A DNA stretch of 54,694 bases from Ilumatobacteraceae bacterium. Lineage in GTDB: Bacteria; Actinomycetota; Acidimicrobiia; Acidimicrobiales; Ilumatobacteraceae. A model generated the notes under the pieces. The model was given only the letters and a program-made list of their open reading frames with translations. It had not been told where the DNA came from and did no database searches. The stretch is taken from assembly GCA_021298195.1 (NCBI GenBank), contig JAJTEQ010000014.1, positions 1 through 54,694 of the forward strand. Direction: 5' to 3'. Both the position numbers and the translations under genes were made by a program. Shown piece after piece: positions 1-8,299 of the stretch (positions within the stretch are counted from its first letter, which is position 1; each line of letters opens with the position of its first letter).

Positions 1-432
1 TGGGTGTACTGGCCGATGTCGTTGCTCGGATATCGCTACGGCACGTTCCTGAAGGCCCGACAGTTGAACCTGCTGTACCAGTACTGGATCCACACCGAAG
101 CCATCGATCGTCTGCCGGCGCCCATCGAGAAGATCTTCAACACGCCCTCACACCATCGCGTGCACCACGGAGCCAACAAGCAGTACATCGACAAGAACTA
201 CGGCGGCATCCTCATCGTCTGGGACCGCTTCTTCCGGACGTTCGAACCCGAGATCCGGCAGGTGCAATACGGCCTCACGAAGAACATCCGTACCAACAAT
301 CCGGTGAAGATGGCCTACGGCGAGTTCGTCAACATCGCCAAGGACGTGGTGTCGGCCGACAATCTGAACGATCGGCTGCGGTACGTGTTCGCCGGGCCGG
401 GCTGGGCGCCCGAGCCGGCGCTGGCCGGCTGA
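1..432 (+). CDS. Sterol desaturase / fatty acid hydroxylase family protein, C-terminal part
   Basis: This is the 3' part of a gene that begins upstream of the window; the reading frame is open from base 1 and no start is visible. The protein carries a histidine cluster of the type HHRVHHG near residues 50-56 of the visible part. That cluster is typical of the di-iron fatty acid hydroxylase/sterol desaturase superfamily, integral membrane enzymes that hydroxylate or desaturate lipids. The GGxLIVWDRFFRTFEPE stretch after it also matches the family's C-terminal region. Substrate cannot be told from this fragment. The stop lies 7 bases from the stop of a convergent monooxygenase gene. Confidence 0.8.
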   Translation, partial: WVYWPMSLLGYRYGTFLKARQLNLLYQYWIHTEAIDRLPAPIEKIFNTPSHHRVHHGANKQYIDKNYGGILIVWDRFFRTFEPEIRQVQYGLTKNIRTNNPVKMAYGEFVNIAKDVVSADNLNDRLRYVFAGPGWAPEPALAG

Positions 433-439
433 GCCCGAC

Positions 440-1930
440 TCAGACCAGCGCCGGAGTCTTGGTGAACTGCATGGCACCGTCGTCGATGGGTGCCTTCACG
501 ATGATCTGCTTGTCGCGGGCGATGAGTTGCGGGTTGATCCACGGCTCGTGATCGCCTTGCTTGGGCATGAGGTGCATCACGCGCAACATATAACCGGCGG
601 AGAAGTCGTCGATCCAGGGTCGTTCGGGCATGTTCGCGTCCTCAGGACGAAGTCGCGGAGTGGCCTGCTGCGTACCGGTCTTCGTCATGTGATTCAGCAA
701 TCGACACACGTACTTGCTCACCACGTCGGCGCGCAGGGTCCAGGAGGCGTTGATGTAGCCGAAGGTGGACACCAAGTTGGGAACGTCGGAGTAGGCCAGA
801 CCCTTGTACGTCCAGGTTCGTGCGAAGTCCACCTCGTGCCCGTCCACCTCGACCGACATCTCGCCGAGGGTGACGAGGTTCAAGCCGGTGGCGGTGACGA
901 TGATGTCGGCCTCGAGCACCTCGCCCGAAACCAGTTTGATGCCGTTCTCGACGAAGCGATCGATGTGGTCGGTGACCACACTGGCCTTGCCACTGTTGAT
1001 GGCTCCGAAGAAGTCGCCGTTCGGCAACAGGCACATGCGCTGATCCCACGGGTTGTACGACGGCGTGAAATGGGTGTCGACGTCGTAGTCGGGACCGAGG
1101 GCCTTGCGCACACCACCCAACACCAACTGCTTCACCTTCTCGGGCTGGGTGCGCGTGCGGTTGTAGAAGTACTTCGACAAGAAGATGTTCTTCGCGCGGG
1201 TGATCGCGTAGGCCGTCTTGGAGGGAAGGAACTTGCGCAGGGTGTCGGCGACGGCGTCGTGATCGGGACGCGCGACCATGTAGGTGGGGGAGCGTTGAAG
1301 CATCGTCACGTGCGCCGCGGCGGTGGCCATGGCCGGCACGATGGTCACCGCGGTGGCACCCGAACCGATGACGACGACCCTCTTGCCGGCGTAGTCCAGG
1401 TTCTCGGGCCATTTCTGCGGATGCACGATGGTGCCGCGGAAATCATCACGACCGGCGAACTCGGGGGTGAAACCCTCCTTGTAGGAGTAATAGCCCGAAC
1501 ACATGAACAGGAAGTTGCACGTGAGGGTCACCGTACTGTCGTTGCGCTTGTCGGTGGCCGTGACGGTCCAACGCGAGGTGGCCGTGTCCCAGGACGCGTT
1601 GGTGACCCAGTGGTCGAATCGGATGTGACGATCGATCCCGTGTTCGGCCACCGTCTCGCGGAGATACTTCATGATCGACGGGCCGTCGGCGATCGACTTG
1701 GCCTCGGTCCAGGGCTTGAAGCTGAATCCGAGCGTGTGCATGTCACTGTCGCTGCGAACACCCGGGTAACGGAAGAGATCCCAGGTGCCGCCGATGTCGG
1801 AGCGACCCTCGAGGATGGTGAACGTGCGATCGGGGCACAACGTCTGCAAGTGGTACGCCGCACCGATACCGGAGATACCGGCACCGACGATCAGCACGTC
1901 GACGTGTTGGTCCGAATGTGTCGCTGCCAT
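440..1930 (-). CDS. Flavin-containing Baeyer-Villiger-type monooxygenase (EthA-like)
   Basis: A 496-residue FAD/NADPH enzyme expected to insert oxygen into ketones or oxidise thio-compounds. Visible motifs in order: an FAD-binding GAGISG at residues 16-21, the Baeyer-Villiger fingerprint FxGxxxHxxxWP (FRGTIVHPQKWP) near residue 163, and a second Rossmann motif GSGATA near 187 for NADPH. Length and motifs fit the EthA branch (about 490 residues). The start ATG is supported by a TAGGGT -10 box that ends 6 nt upstream, suggesting a leaderless mRNA. Downstream it converges on the desaturase; upstream lies a short-chain dehydrogenase on the same strand, 38 nt away. The substrate is unknown; nearby lipid-type enzymes suggest a ketone or fatty-acyl compound, which is inference. 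Confidence 0.88.
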   Translation of the reverse strand: MAATHSDQHVDVLIVGAGISGIGAAYHLQTLCPDRTFTILEGRSDIGGTWDLFRYPGVRSDSDMHTLGFSFKPWTEAKSIADGPSIMKYLRETVAEHGIDRHIRFDHWVTNASWDTATSRWTVTATDKRNDSTVTLTCNFLFMCSGYYSYKEGFTPEFAGRDDFRGTIVHPQKWPENLDYAGKRVVVIGSGATAVTIVPAMATAAAHVTMLQRSPTYMVARPDHDAVADTLRKFLPSKTAYAITRAKNIFLSKYFYNRTRTQPEKVKQLVLGGVRKALGPDYDVDTHFTPSYNPWDQRMCLLPNGDFFGAINSGKASVVTDHIDRFVENGIKLVSGEVLEADIIVTATGLNLVTLGEMSVEVDGHEVDFARTWTYKGLAYSDVPNLVSTFGYINASWTLRADVVSKYVCRLLNHMTKTGTQQATPRLRPEDANMPERPWIDDFSAGYMLRVMHLMPKQGDHEPWINPQLIARDKQIIVKAPIDDGAMQFTKTPALV

Positions 1931-1942
1931 GAAACGACCCTA
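1931..1942 (-). promoter_or_regulatory. Putative -10 box for leaderless monooxygenase transcript
   Basis: TAGGGT (1942-1937 on the minus strand) is followed by 6 nt and then the ATG. The spacing places transcription start at or next to the first codon. Confidence 0.4.
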
Positions 1943-1968
1943 GTACCGCTCCGATCGCATCGGCTCGG

Positions 1969-2769
1969 TCAGGAGACGACGGTTCCTCCGTCGCACGTGA
2001 TCACCGCGCCGACGGTGAAGCCGCAGGCGCGCGAACTCAGGAAGATGGCGAGCCCCGAGATGTCCTCGGGAGTACCGACACGTTTGCGGGGGTTCAGTCG
2101 GCCCACGGCGTCCCAGTCGGTGTTCTCCACGTCACCGCCCGTGCCCACGCCGGTGCTCAACATCCACGTGGGGAACGGTCCCGGAGCGATGGCGTTGGCG
2201 ATGATGTTGCGCTTGGCCAACTTGCCGGCAAGTTGTTGGGTGAGCGTGTGTAGAGCCGCTTTCGACGGCCCGTAACTCTGGGTGTCGAACGACGCCGAAC
2301 GAAGTCCGTCGATCGAACCGATGTTGATCACGTACGACGGCTCCTCCTTGGTCGCGCGCGCCTCGAGCAAGGGAAGCAGACGTTGGGTGAGGAAGAACAC
2401 ACCCTTCACGTTGGTGTCGAAGACCTTGTCCCAACCGATCTCGGGGAACTCGTCGAGGGGCGCACCCCACGAGACGCCGGCATTGTTCACCAGGATGTCG
2501 ATGTGATCCTCGCGGGACTTCAGTTCGGCGACGAGCGCATCGATGCCCGCCAGATCCGAAAGGTTGGCCGGGATGGAGATGCACTCGACTCCGTAGCGCT
2601 CGGAGAGGCGCTTCGCGGTCGCGTCGCACTGTTCTTTCTTACGGGAGCTGATGTACACCTTGGCCCCGTTCTCCAGGTAGCCGGCGGCGATCATCTCGCC
2701 GATGCCACGAGACCCGCCGGTCACCAACGCCACCTTGCCCTTCACCGAGAACAGTTCTTCGATCTTCAT
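1969..2769 (-). CDS. Short-chain dehydrogenase/reductase (RhlG / 3-oxoacyl-reductase-like)
   Basis: A 266-residue classical SDR, a cytosolic NAD(P)-dependent oxidoreductase. The cofactor motif TGGSRGIG is near residue 17, NNAG near 95, and the catalytic YxxxK (YGPSK) near 166, so the active-site set is complete. The C-terminus ends with the usual VITCDGG sheet. Closest in style to RhlG-type 3-oxoacyl reductases, but SDR substrate prediction from sequence is weak. The start has an A/G-rich Shine-Dalgarno stretch (AAGGGGG) about 6 nt upstream. It is followed 38 nt later by the monooxygenase gene, so the two may form a ketone-forming/ketone-oxidising pair (inference). Confidence 0.88.
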   Translation of the reverse strand: MKIEELFSVKGKVALVTGGSRGIGEMIAAGYLENGAKVYISSRKKEQCDATAKRLSERYGVECISIPANLSDLAGIDALVAELKSREDHIDILVNNAGVSWGAPLDEFPEIGWDKVFDTNVKGVFFLTQRLLPLLEARATKEEPSYVINIGSIDGLRSASFDTQSYGPSKAALHTLTQQLAGKLAKRNIIANAIAPGPFPTWMLSTGVGTGGDVENTDWDAVGRLNPRKRVGTPEDISGLAIFLSSRACGFTVGAVITCDGGTVVS

Positions 2770-2842
2770 GGCCGCCCCCTTTTTTCTGCGAACGTCACCC
2801 TAATCGGCGAGCCACTGACCGCTTTGGTGCCAGACTTCCGCC

Positions 2843-4111
2843 ATGGCGAGAAACGGAATGCTCGAACGGTCAGCGGCGTTGGTGGACGGAACCAGTGCGG
2901 ATGTCCTGAAACTCTCGGTGTCCACCTCGGCCACCGAGATCGAGGAGTTCGACCATGGTGTCGGGCTGATCGAGTCGTTCAGCAACGTGGTGAGTTTCGA
3001 CACCGAGGACGGGCACGTGCTGTTCGACGTGTCGCACGCGCTGTCGGCACCCAGCGTCGTCGAACAATTCCGTCGCTATTCCGATGCACCGGTGAACACC
3101 GCCGTCTACACGCACGGTCACACCGACCATGTGGGGGGAGCCGGGGCGTTCGACGCCGACGCCGAGGGTCGCGGACATCGACGCATCACCTACGTCGGCC
3201 ACGAGGCCATCCCCGCGCGTTTCGATCGCTACAAGACGACGAACGGATACAACGGCCACATCAACATGCGCCAGTTCCGACTGCCGGCACCCTCGTTCCC
3301 GCGTAAGTTCGTCTATCCCGACGTGACGTACCGCGAATCCACCACCCTCGACGTGGGTGGACGCGTCTTCGAACTGCACCACGCGCGTGGCGAGACCGAC
3401 GACCACACCTGGGCCTGGATTCCTGACGCCAAGGCGATCGCCGTTGGTGACTTTTTCATCTGGCAGTTCCCCAACGCGGGCAACCCGCAAAAGGTGCAGC
3501 GTTACGCATTGGACTGGGCGGTGGCATTGCGCGCGATGGCGGCTCTCGGACCCGAGTTGATGCTGCCCGCCCACGGCCCGGCCATCGGGGGACGCGAACG
3601 GGTGGCGATGGTGCTGAACGACACCGCCAGCGCGTTGGAACACCTGCACGACGCCACCCTGGCGCTCATGAACGCCGGGGCCCGACTGGACGAGATCATC
3701 CACACCGTGACATTGCCCGAGGAGTTGGCCGACAAGCCCTACTTGCGCGCCACCTACGACGAACCCGAGTTCGTGGTGCGCAACATCTGGCGCTTGTACG
3801 GCGGTTGGTACGACGGGAATCCGGCGAACCTGAAGCCGGCGCGCGAGGTCGAGTTGGCGCGAGAGATGGCGACCCTCGTCGGGGGCGCCGAGGCATTGGC
3901 GCGACGTGGCGAAGAATTGGCGGCCCGCGGCGACCTGCGACTCGCCTGTCACTTCGTCGAGATGGCGGCGTTGGCCGAACCCGAGTCGCGAACCATCCAC
4001 GCCATCCGGGCCGCGGTGTACGAACAACGGCGCCGAAGCGAGACCAGCATGATGGCCACCGGCATCTACCGCGCGGCGGCGCACGACTCGAAGAAGATCA
4101 CCGACGCCTGA
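2843..4111 (+). CDS. Metallo-beta-lactamase-fold hydrolase with alkyl-sulfatase dimerisation domain
   Basis: A 422-residue protein with the zinc-binding THGHTDHVGG motif near residue 91. Further ligands are plausible at HHARGETDDHTW near 178 and in LPAHGPAIGG near 240. The C-terminal part (about 265-410), containing YLRATYDEPEFVVRNIWRLYGGWYDGNP, matches the dimerisation region of type III alkyl sulfatases such as SdsA1. Those enzymes are much longer (about 650 residues), so this is the short form that lacks the C-terminal sterol-carrier-like domain. It probably hydrolyses sulfate esters or a related ester. A CAGACT hexamer ends 6 nt before the ATG, consistent with a leaderless start. It is divergent from the SDR gene. 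Confidence 0.85.
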   Translation: MARNGMLERSAALVDGTSADVLKLSVSTSATEIEEFDHGVGLIESFSNVVSFDTEDGHVLFDVSHALSAPSVVEQFRRYSDAPVNTAVYTHGHTDHVGGAGAFDADAEGRGHRRITYVGHEAIPARFDRYKTTNGYNGHINMRQFRLPAPSFPRKFVYPDVTYRESTTLDVGGRVFELHHARGETDDHTWAWIPDAKAIAVGDFFIWQFPNAGNPQKVQRYALDWAVALRAMAALGPELMLPAHGPAIGGRERVAMVLNDTASALEHLHDATLALMNAGARLDEIIHTVTLPEELADKPYLRATYDEPEFVVRNIWRLYGGWYDGNPANLKPAREVELAREMATLVGGAEALARRGEELAARGDLRLACHFVEMAALAEPESRTIHAIRAAVYEQRRRSETSMMATGIYRAAAHDSKKITDA

Positions 4112-4128
4112 TCGCGGTCAGATTTCGC

Positions 4129-4158
4129 TAAGATCCAGCGGCGAAGAGGGAGGGCTTC
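4129..4158 (+). promoter_or_regulatory. -10 box and strong Shine-Dalgarno for lipoprotein gene
   Basis: TAAGAT at 4129-4134 resembles a -10 box and a GAGGGAGGG stretch lies about 6 nt before the ATG at 4160. This is a leadered start, in contrast to the many leaderless candidates in the window. Confidence 0.45.
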
Positions 4159-4159
4159 C

Positions 4160-4648
4160 ATGAACGTGTCTCGGAAACTTCGACGAATCGCCTTGGGTTT
4201 CGCCTCGGTGGGTTTGTTGGCTGCGTGTGGCGGAGGATCCGCCTCTGATGGATCCAGTGGCGACGATGGGTCATCTGCCGATGGAGACATGTCCGTGGTC
4301 ACCATGGTCGACATCCCCGGGGTCGACGACTCCTGCGAGAAGGTCGTCAACATGATCGGGGCGCTAGGGCAAGTCATGGCCGGTCAGATCTCGACCGAGG
4401 ACGCCCGAGCCATTGTCGACGATTTCGTGGCCGCGGTTCCCGATGAGATCCGTGGCGATGCCGAGGTACTCGTCGCGGCTTTCACGGGCTACATCGACGT
4501 GCTCGCCAAGTACGACGGCGACGTGACTACGGCGATGTCTGATCCCGAGGTGATGACTGCGCTCGACAAGATCAGTGCCGCCGAAACCAACGCTTCGACC
4601 GACCGGATCAGCGCCTACCTGACCGACAAGTGCGGTTGGGCCGGCTGA
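4160..4648 (+). CDS. Putative secreted lipoprotein of unknown function
   Basis: A 162-residue protein with a basic N-terminus, a hydrophobic stretch and a lipobox LLAAC ending at Cys 23, followed by a low-complexity Gly/Ser/Asp linker to about residue 48. This predicts export, diacylglyceryl modification at the cysteine and anchoring on the outer face of the membrane. The remaining 110 residues are acidic and helical with only two further cysteines (in DSCEKV and DKCGW), which could form one disulfide. I do not recognise the family. It is monocistronic, with a palindromic hairpin 18 nt after the stop. Confidence 0.75.
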   Translation: MNVSRKLRRIALGFASVGLLAACGGGSASDGSSGDDGSSADGDMSVVTMVDIPGVDDSCEKVVNMIGALGQVMAGQISTEDARAIVDDFVAAVPDEIRGDAEVLVAAFTGYIDVLAKYDGDVTTAMSDPEVMTALDKISAAETNASTDRISAYLTDKCGWAG

Positions 4649-4665
4649 TCGCCGGATGTTCCCGA

Positions 4666-4685
4666 GGAACGTTCGCGAACGTTCC
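4666..4685. terminator. 20-nt perfect palindrome, possible terminator or operator
   Basis: GGAACGTTCGCGAACGTTCC is a perfect inverted repeat. As RNA it folds into an 8-bp stem with a CGCG tetraloop. It lies between the lipoprotein stop and the 3' end of the convergent tRNA-Leu, the right place for a bidirectional terminator. There is no U tract, and a protein-binding site is equally possible. Confidence 0.45.
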
Positions 4686-4712
4686 CCGGAGAAAACGATC
4701 CGCAAAGAACAC

Positions 4713-4798
4713 TGGTGGGCGAGGGGGGACTTGAACCCCCACGTTCTTACGAACACTGGCACCTGAAGCCAGCGCGTCTGCCATTCCGCCACTCGCCC
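4713..4798 (-). tRNA. tRNA-Leu (anticodon CAG)
   Basis: Read on the minus strand, the acceptor stem GGGCGAG pairs with CUCGCCC. The anticodon loop UUCAGGU sits on a CUGGC/GCCAG stem, giving anticodon CAG. A long variable arm and the T loop GGUUCAAGUCC are present, as expected for a class II tRNA. The CCA end is encoded (4715-4713). tRNA-Leu beside fhaA is also the arrangement in Mycobacterium. Confidence 0.95.
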
Positions 4799-4885
4799 GA
4801 GCAACAGGCTTCACAGGGTACCGAGCACCCCGCACCCGCCCCAACCTGCCCCGCGAGCCGTCCCTCGCCGATACCCTTCACGCCT

Positions 4886-5518
4886 ATGGTCGGAGGTGTG
4901 TTCAGCCGTGCGTTCCGCGGAAACGTCCGCCCCATCGAGATCGGCCGTCGTCTCGTCAAGGAGATCGATGCCAATCGAAGTGTGGACTCCAAGAACCGCC
5001 GCGTCGTTCCCAACCACTTTCTCGTTCACCTCTCACCCGCGGACCTCGAGGCCCTCGAGTCGGTCCGTCGTGATCTTCTCGCCGAGTTGGTCGAAGCCGT
5101 CAAGGAATACGCCGAGGACGAGGGATACCACCTGAAGGGATCGGTGTCGGTGGCCATCGACGCCGACGACTCGTTGAAGGTCGGCCGCATCAAGGTCTCC
5201 TGCGAGATCCGCGCCACCGGCACGACCGCGGTCACCGCGGCAGTCATCCTGCCCGACGATCGTCGCCTCACGTTGGGGTCCGAAACGTTGGTCATCGGTC
5301 GTTCGGCGGACAATGCCATCGTTTTCGATGATCCCAACGTCAGTCGACGACACGCCGAGATCTCGGCAACCGGCGGAGGATGGGTCGTGAAGGACCTGGG
5401 ATCGACCAACGGGACCAAGGTCAACGGAACGATCATCGCCGGTGAACGCGCTCTGCGCGACGGGGACATCGTCTCGTTCGCGAGCCACTCCATCCGCTAC
5501 GAGGCTCGTCAGGCCTGA
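4886..5518 (+). CDS. fhaA: FHA domain protein FhaA (DUF3662 + FHA)
   Basis: About 210 residues. The N-terminal DUF3662 domain (RAFRGNVRPIEIGRRLVKEID onward) is followed by a C-terminal FHA domain, which binds phosphothreonine on kinase substrates. The FHA core residues GRS, SRRH and STNGT are all present. The open frame extends upstream through the tRNA, so the start was chosen at the ATG giving MVGGVFSRAF; a GTG four codons later is an alternative. Homologues usually begin with about 20 more residues and have a longer linker, so this is a compact version. In mycobacteria FhaA binds phosphorylated partners of PknB such as the pseudokinase of MurJ. It leads the fhaA-pknB operon. Confidence 0.88.
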   Translation: MVGGVFSRAFRGNVRPIEIGRRLVKEIDANRSVDSKNRRVVPNHFLVHLSPADLEALESVRRDLLAELVEAVKEYAEDEGYHLKGSVSVAIDADDSLKVGRIKVSCEIRATGTTAVTAAVILPDDRRLTLGSETLVIGRSADNAIVFDDPNVSRRHAEISATGGGWVVKDLGSTNGTKVNGTIIAGERALRDGDIVSFASHSIRYEARQA

Positions 5519-5523
5519 CCCCG

Positions 5524-6018
5524 ATGATCACCGATCAGCTTCTCGGGCTCCTGAAGATCGTCCTGTTGCTCGCCCTGTACGCGTTCTTCGCCCGCGTGCT
5601 GTGGGCCGTGTGGAACGAGATCCGGGTTCCCGCTGTCAGCCGAGTCACGATCAACGTCGCGAACCCCGAGGCACGACCCGAAGTGATCTCCGCGACCGCT
5701 CCCAAGGTCTCCCGCCAGCATCGGGTCGGATCTCTGCGCATCATCGCACCCGCCGACATGAAAGGGATCGTCGTCGATCTCGGAAGCGATGACGTCATCA
5801 TCGGGCGCGACGAGACCTGCGCACTGCAGTTGGCCCCCGACACCGGAGTGAGCGCTCGCCACGCCGTCATCCGGCGGATCGACGGCTACGTGACGATCGA
5901 GGATCTCGGATCCACGAACCACACCTCCGTGAACGGCAAACAGATCTCCAGCCCGACACGTCTGCGCGTGGGCGATCGTGTTCACCTCGGGCTCGTCACC
6001 CTCGGGGTGGAGAAATGA
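5524..6018 (+). CDS. fhaB: Membrane-anchored FHA domain protein FhaB
   Basis: 164 residues with one N-terminal transmembrane helix (about 6-27), a linker, and a cytoplasmic FHA domain (about 80-164) with GRDETC, SARHAV and STNHTSVNG. The last motif has H in place of the usual G of STNGT. FhaB (FipA) reads threonine phosphorylation made by PknA/PknB and links it to division proteins in mycobacteria. It starts 5 nt after fhaA, and its stop overlaps the start of pstP by 4 nt (ATGA), implying translational coupling. Confidence 0.9.
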   Translation: MITDQLLGLLKIVLLLALYAFFARVLWAVWNEIRVPAVSRVTINVANPEARPEVISATAPKVSRQHRVGSLRIIAPADMKGIVVDLGSDDVIIGRDETCALQLAPDTGVSARHAVIRRIDGYVTIEDLGSTNHTSVNGKQISSPTRLRVGDRVHLGLVTLGVEK

Positions 6019-6932
6019 TCCGCACTCGGGTCGGAGCCTGCACCGATGTCGGACGCATCCGGGACGGCAACGAGGACTCCTTCGTGGCCATCGACGGTTT
6101 GTATTTCGTGGCCGACGGAATGGGTGGTCACAGCGCCGGCGAGGTGGCCAGTGCCATCGCCGTCGGCACCCTCTCCGACTTGCACACCTCGGCCGACGGA
6201 GGACTCGCCGACGAAGACCAGGTGGCCGACGCGGTGTCGACGGCGAACCTCGCCATCTTCATGGAAGCCATCGAGGATCCGAGCAAAGCGGGCATGGGAA
6301 CCACGCTCACCGGTCTCGTCGTCACCGATCCCTCCGCTCACAAGATCGTCGTGGCCAACGTCGGTGATTCGCGCACCTATCTGTGGCGCCATGGCGAGCT
6401 TCGTCAGGTCACCAAGGACCACTCGCACGTGCAGTCCTTGGTCGATCGCGGTGCCATCACGCGCGCCGAGGCTCGCGTGCATTTCCAGCGCAACATCGTG
6501 TTGCGGGCGATGGGGATCGAGTCGTACGTCGACGTGGACACCTTCCCGCTCGCCGTGGAGGACGGTGATCGCTTCATCATGTGCAGCGACGGACTCGTGG
6601 ACGAAGCGGCCGACGACGAGATCGAGGTCGAGATTCGCGAGGCCACCGACGTTCAGGACCTCGCCGATCGCCTGGTGAACCTGGCAAACCGCAACGGTGG
6701 TCGGGACAACATCACGGTGGTCGTGGTCGACTTCGAGGCCGTCGACGAACGTGTCGACGTCGAACCGGTGGTCGTCGCACCCGAGTCCGAGGGCGACGGC
6801 CCGGTGATCCGCACTCGTGCGAACGACGACACGTCGCGGCCGTCGCGTTGGTTCGCCGTGGGTGCGTGGAGCATGTTCGTCCTGTCGGCGGCGATCGCCA
6901 TCACCGTCGTGGTTTCCGCATTGGTGTCGTGA
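6015..6932 (+). CDS. pstP: PP2C-family Ser/Thr phosphatase PstP
   Basis: 305 residues. The metal-dependent PPM phosphatase domain occupies about 1-240. It shows GNED at 18-21, DGMGGH at 34-39, NVGDSR near 115, CSDGL near 195 and GRDNIT near 230, so both metal-binding aspartate sets are intact. It removes phosphates placed by PknB and related kinases. One transmembrane helix lies at about 281-303 and the protein ends right after it. The mycobacterial protein has an extracellular domain of roughly 190 residues that is absent here. The start overlaps fhaB by ATGA and the end overlaps rodA by GTGA. Confidence 0.93.
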   Translation: MIRTRVGACTDVGRIRDGNEDSFVAIDGLYFVADGMGGHSAGEVASAIAVGTLSDLHTSADGGLADEDQVADAVSTANLAIFMEAIEDPSKAGMGTTLTGLVVTDPSAHKIVVANVGDSRTYLWRHGELRQVTKDHSHVQSLVDRGAITRAEARVHFQRNIVLRAMGIESYVDVDTFPLAVEDGDRFIMCSDGLVDEAADDEIEVEIREATDVQDLADRLVNLANRNGGRDNITVVVVDFEAVDERVDVEPVVVAPESEGDGPVIRTRANDDTSRPSRWFAVGAWSMFVLSAAIAITVVVSALVS

Positions 6933-8299
6933 GCTTCGTCGCCGACCGTCGGCGGGCCACCGAACTACGTCTGGTGATCTTCGCCGGACTGATCACCGCC
7001 GGCGCCTACACGTTGGCCTCACTCGGCAAGAACTCGGTCATTCCGCCGCGCATTCTTCCGTTCCTCGCCGTGTTGCTGTTGGTCCTGGTGTCGGCCCACA
7101 TCGCCGTTCGTCTGCTGGCGCCCGGGGCCGACTCCACGCTCTTGCCGGTGGCCGCCCTACTCAACGGTCTCGGTTACGTGATGATCGCGCGGCTCTCCGA
7201 GCGCTTGGCTGGTCTGCAGACGACGTGGACGTTCGTCGGCATCATCGCGTTCACCACCACGCTGATCGTCGTTCGACGGGTGAACGATCTGGCCCGCTTC
7301 AAATGGAGTTTCTTCGTCGTGGGCGCCGGTCTGCTCCTGCTGCCGATGGTGCCCGGATTGGGGTTCTCCTCCGGAGGTGCTCGCATCTGGGTGAACATCG
7401 GACCCGTCAACTTCCAGCCGGGTGAGTTCGCCAAGATCGCCCTCGCCCTCTTCTTCGCCGCCTACTTGGCCGAAAGTCGTGAGTTGATCAAGAACGGAAC
7501 GTGGCGAGTCGGTCGGTTCCTGCTGCCCGAACCTCGTGACCTCCTGCCGCTTCTGGGCGCCTGGGGCTTCAGCGTGGTCTTGATGGTCGGTCAGAAGGAT
7601 CTGGGCTCCAGTTTGTTGTTCTTCACCCTTTTCATCGTGATGGTGTGGATCGCCACCGAGAAGGCGGCCTTCATGACGATCGGGTTGGGTCTGTTCGCGC
7701 TCAGTGCCACCACCGCCTATTTCGTCTTCGATCACGTCCAGACGCGGGTGTCCATCTGGCTCGATCCGTGGCAGAGCTATCGCGGGCGCGGTTACCAGAT
7801 CGCCCAGTCGATGTTCGCTCTCGGCAGCGGAGGTGTCGGAGGGACCGGCCTCGGTCTCGGAGATCCCACTCGTATTCCCGAGGCCAAGAACGACTTCATC
7901 TTCGCCGCCATCGGCGAGGAACTCGGACTCTTCGGGGCCACGGCGCTACTCATCGCGTTCTTGTTGATCATCGGCGCCGGACTGCGCACGGCGATACGGG
8001 CCAAGAGGGACTTCGCGAAGTTGTTGGCCATCGGTCTGACGACCATCGTGGGAATGCAGGCCTTCATCATCATCGGAGGCGTCATCCGCGTCGTTCCTCT
8101 GACCGGTATCACCTTGCCCTTCGTCAGTTACGGCGGTTCGAGTCTGGTCGCCAATTACGTGCTGCTGGCGTTGCTGTTGCGCATCAGTGACAACACCGCC
8201 AAGCGTCTCGGTGAAGCGCCCGATCAGATGAGCGCGGTCGAGCGATTCGAAGCGGCACGGGCTCGACGCCGGATCGCGCGTTCGGGAGTGACCGAATGA
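6929..8299 (+). CDS. rodA: SEDS peptidoglycan glycosyltransferase RodA (FtsW/RodA/SpoVE family)
   Basis: 456 residues from the GTG that overlaps the pstP stop (GTGA); the frame is open further upstream but that part is antisense-like shadow. It has about ten hydrophobic segments and the family regions GARIWVNIGPVNFQPGEFAK and YQIAQSMFALGSGGVGGTGLG, with FVSYGGSSL near the C-terminus. It polymerises lipid II into glycan strands together with the class B PBP encoded next. Position between pstP and pbpA matches mycobacterial rodA rather than ftsW. The stop overlaps the pbpA start by ATGA. Confidence 0.93.
   Translation: MSFVADRRRATELRLVIFAGLITAGAYTLASLGKNSVIPPRILPFLAVLLLVLVSAHIAVRLLAPGADSTLLPVAALLNGLGYVMIARLSERLAGLQTTWTFVGIIAFTTTLIVVRRVNDLARFKWSFFVVGAGLLLLPMVPGLGFSSGGARIWVNIGPVNFQPGEFAKIALALFFAAYLAESRELIKNGTWRVGRFLLPEPRDLLPLLGAWGFSVVLMVGQKDLGSSLLFFTLFIVMVWIATEKAAFMTIGLGLFALSATTAYFVFDHVQTRVSIWLDPWQSYRGRGYQIAQSMFALGSGGVGGTGLGLGDPTRIPEAKNDFIFAAIGEELGLFGATALLIAFLLIIGAGLRTAIRAKRDFAKLLAIGLTTIVGMQAFIIIGGVIRVVPLTGITLPFVSYGGSSLVANYVLLALLLRISDNTAKRLGEAPDQMSAVERFEAARARRRIARSGVTE

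Noticed and set aside
527-2275. 582-codon open frame on the plus strand
   Set aside because: It is antisense to the monooxygenase and SDR genes, which have full family motifs. Its translation is His/Gly/Arg/Val-rich without any domain, the usual shadow in GC-rich DNA.
4666-4685. LexA/SOS box
   Set aside because: The mycobacterial-type SOS box needs TCGAAC-N4-GTTCGA; here the half-sites are in the opposite order, with GTTC before GAAC.
4715-4885. N-terminal extension of fhaA through the tRNA-Leu
   Set aside because: It is antisense to the tRNA and its residues do not match the family; the start was moved to 4886.
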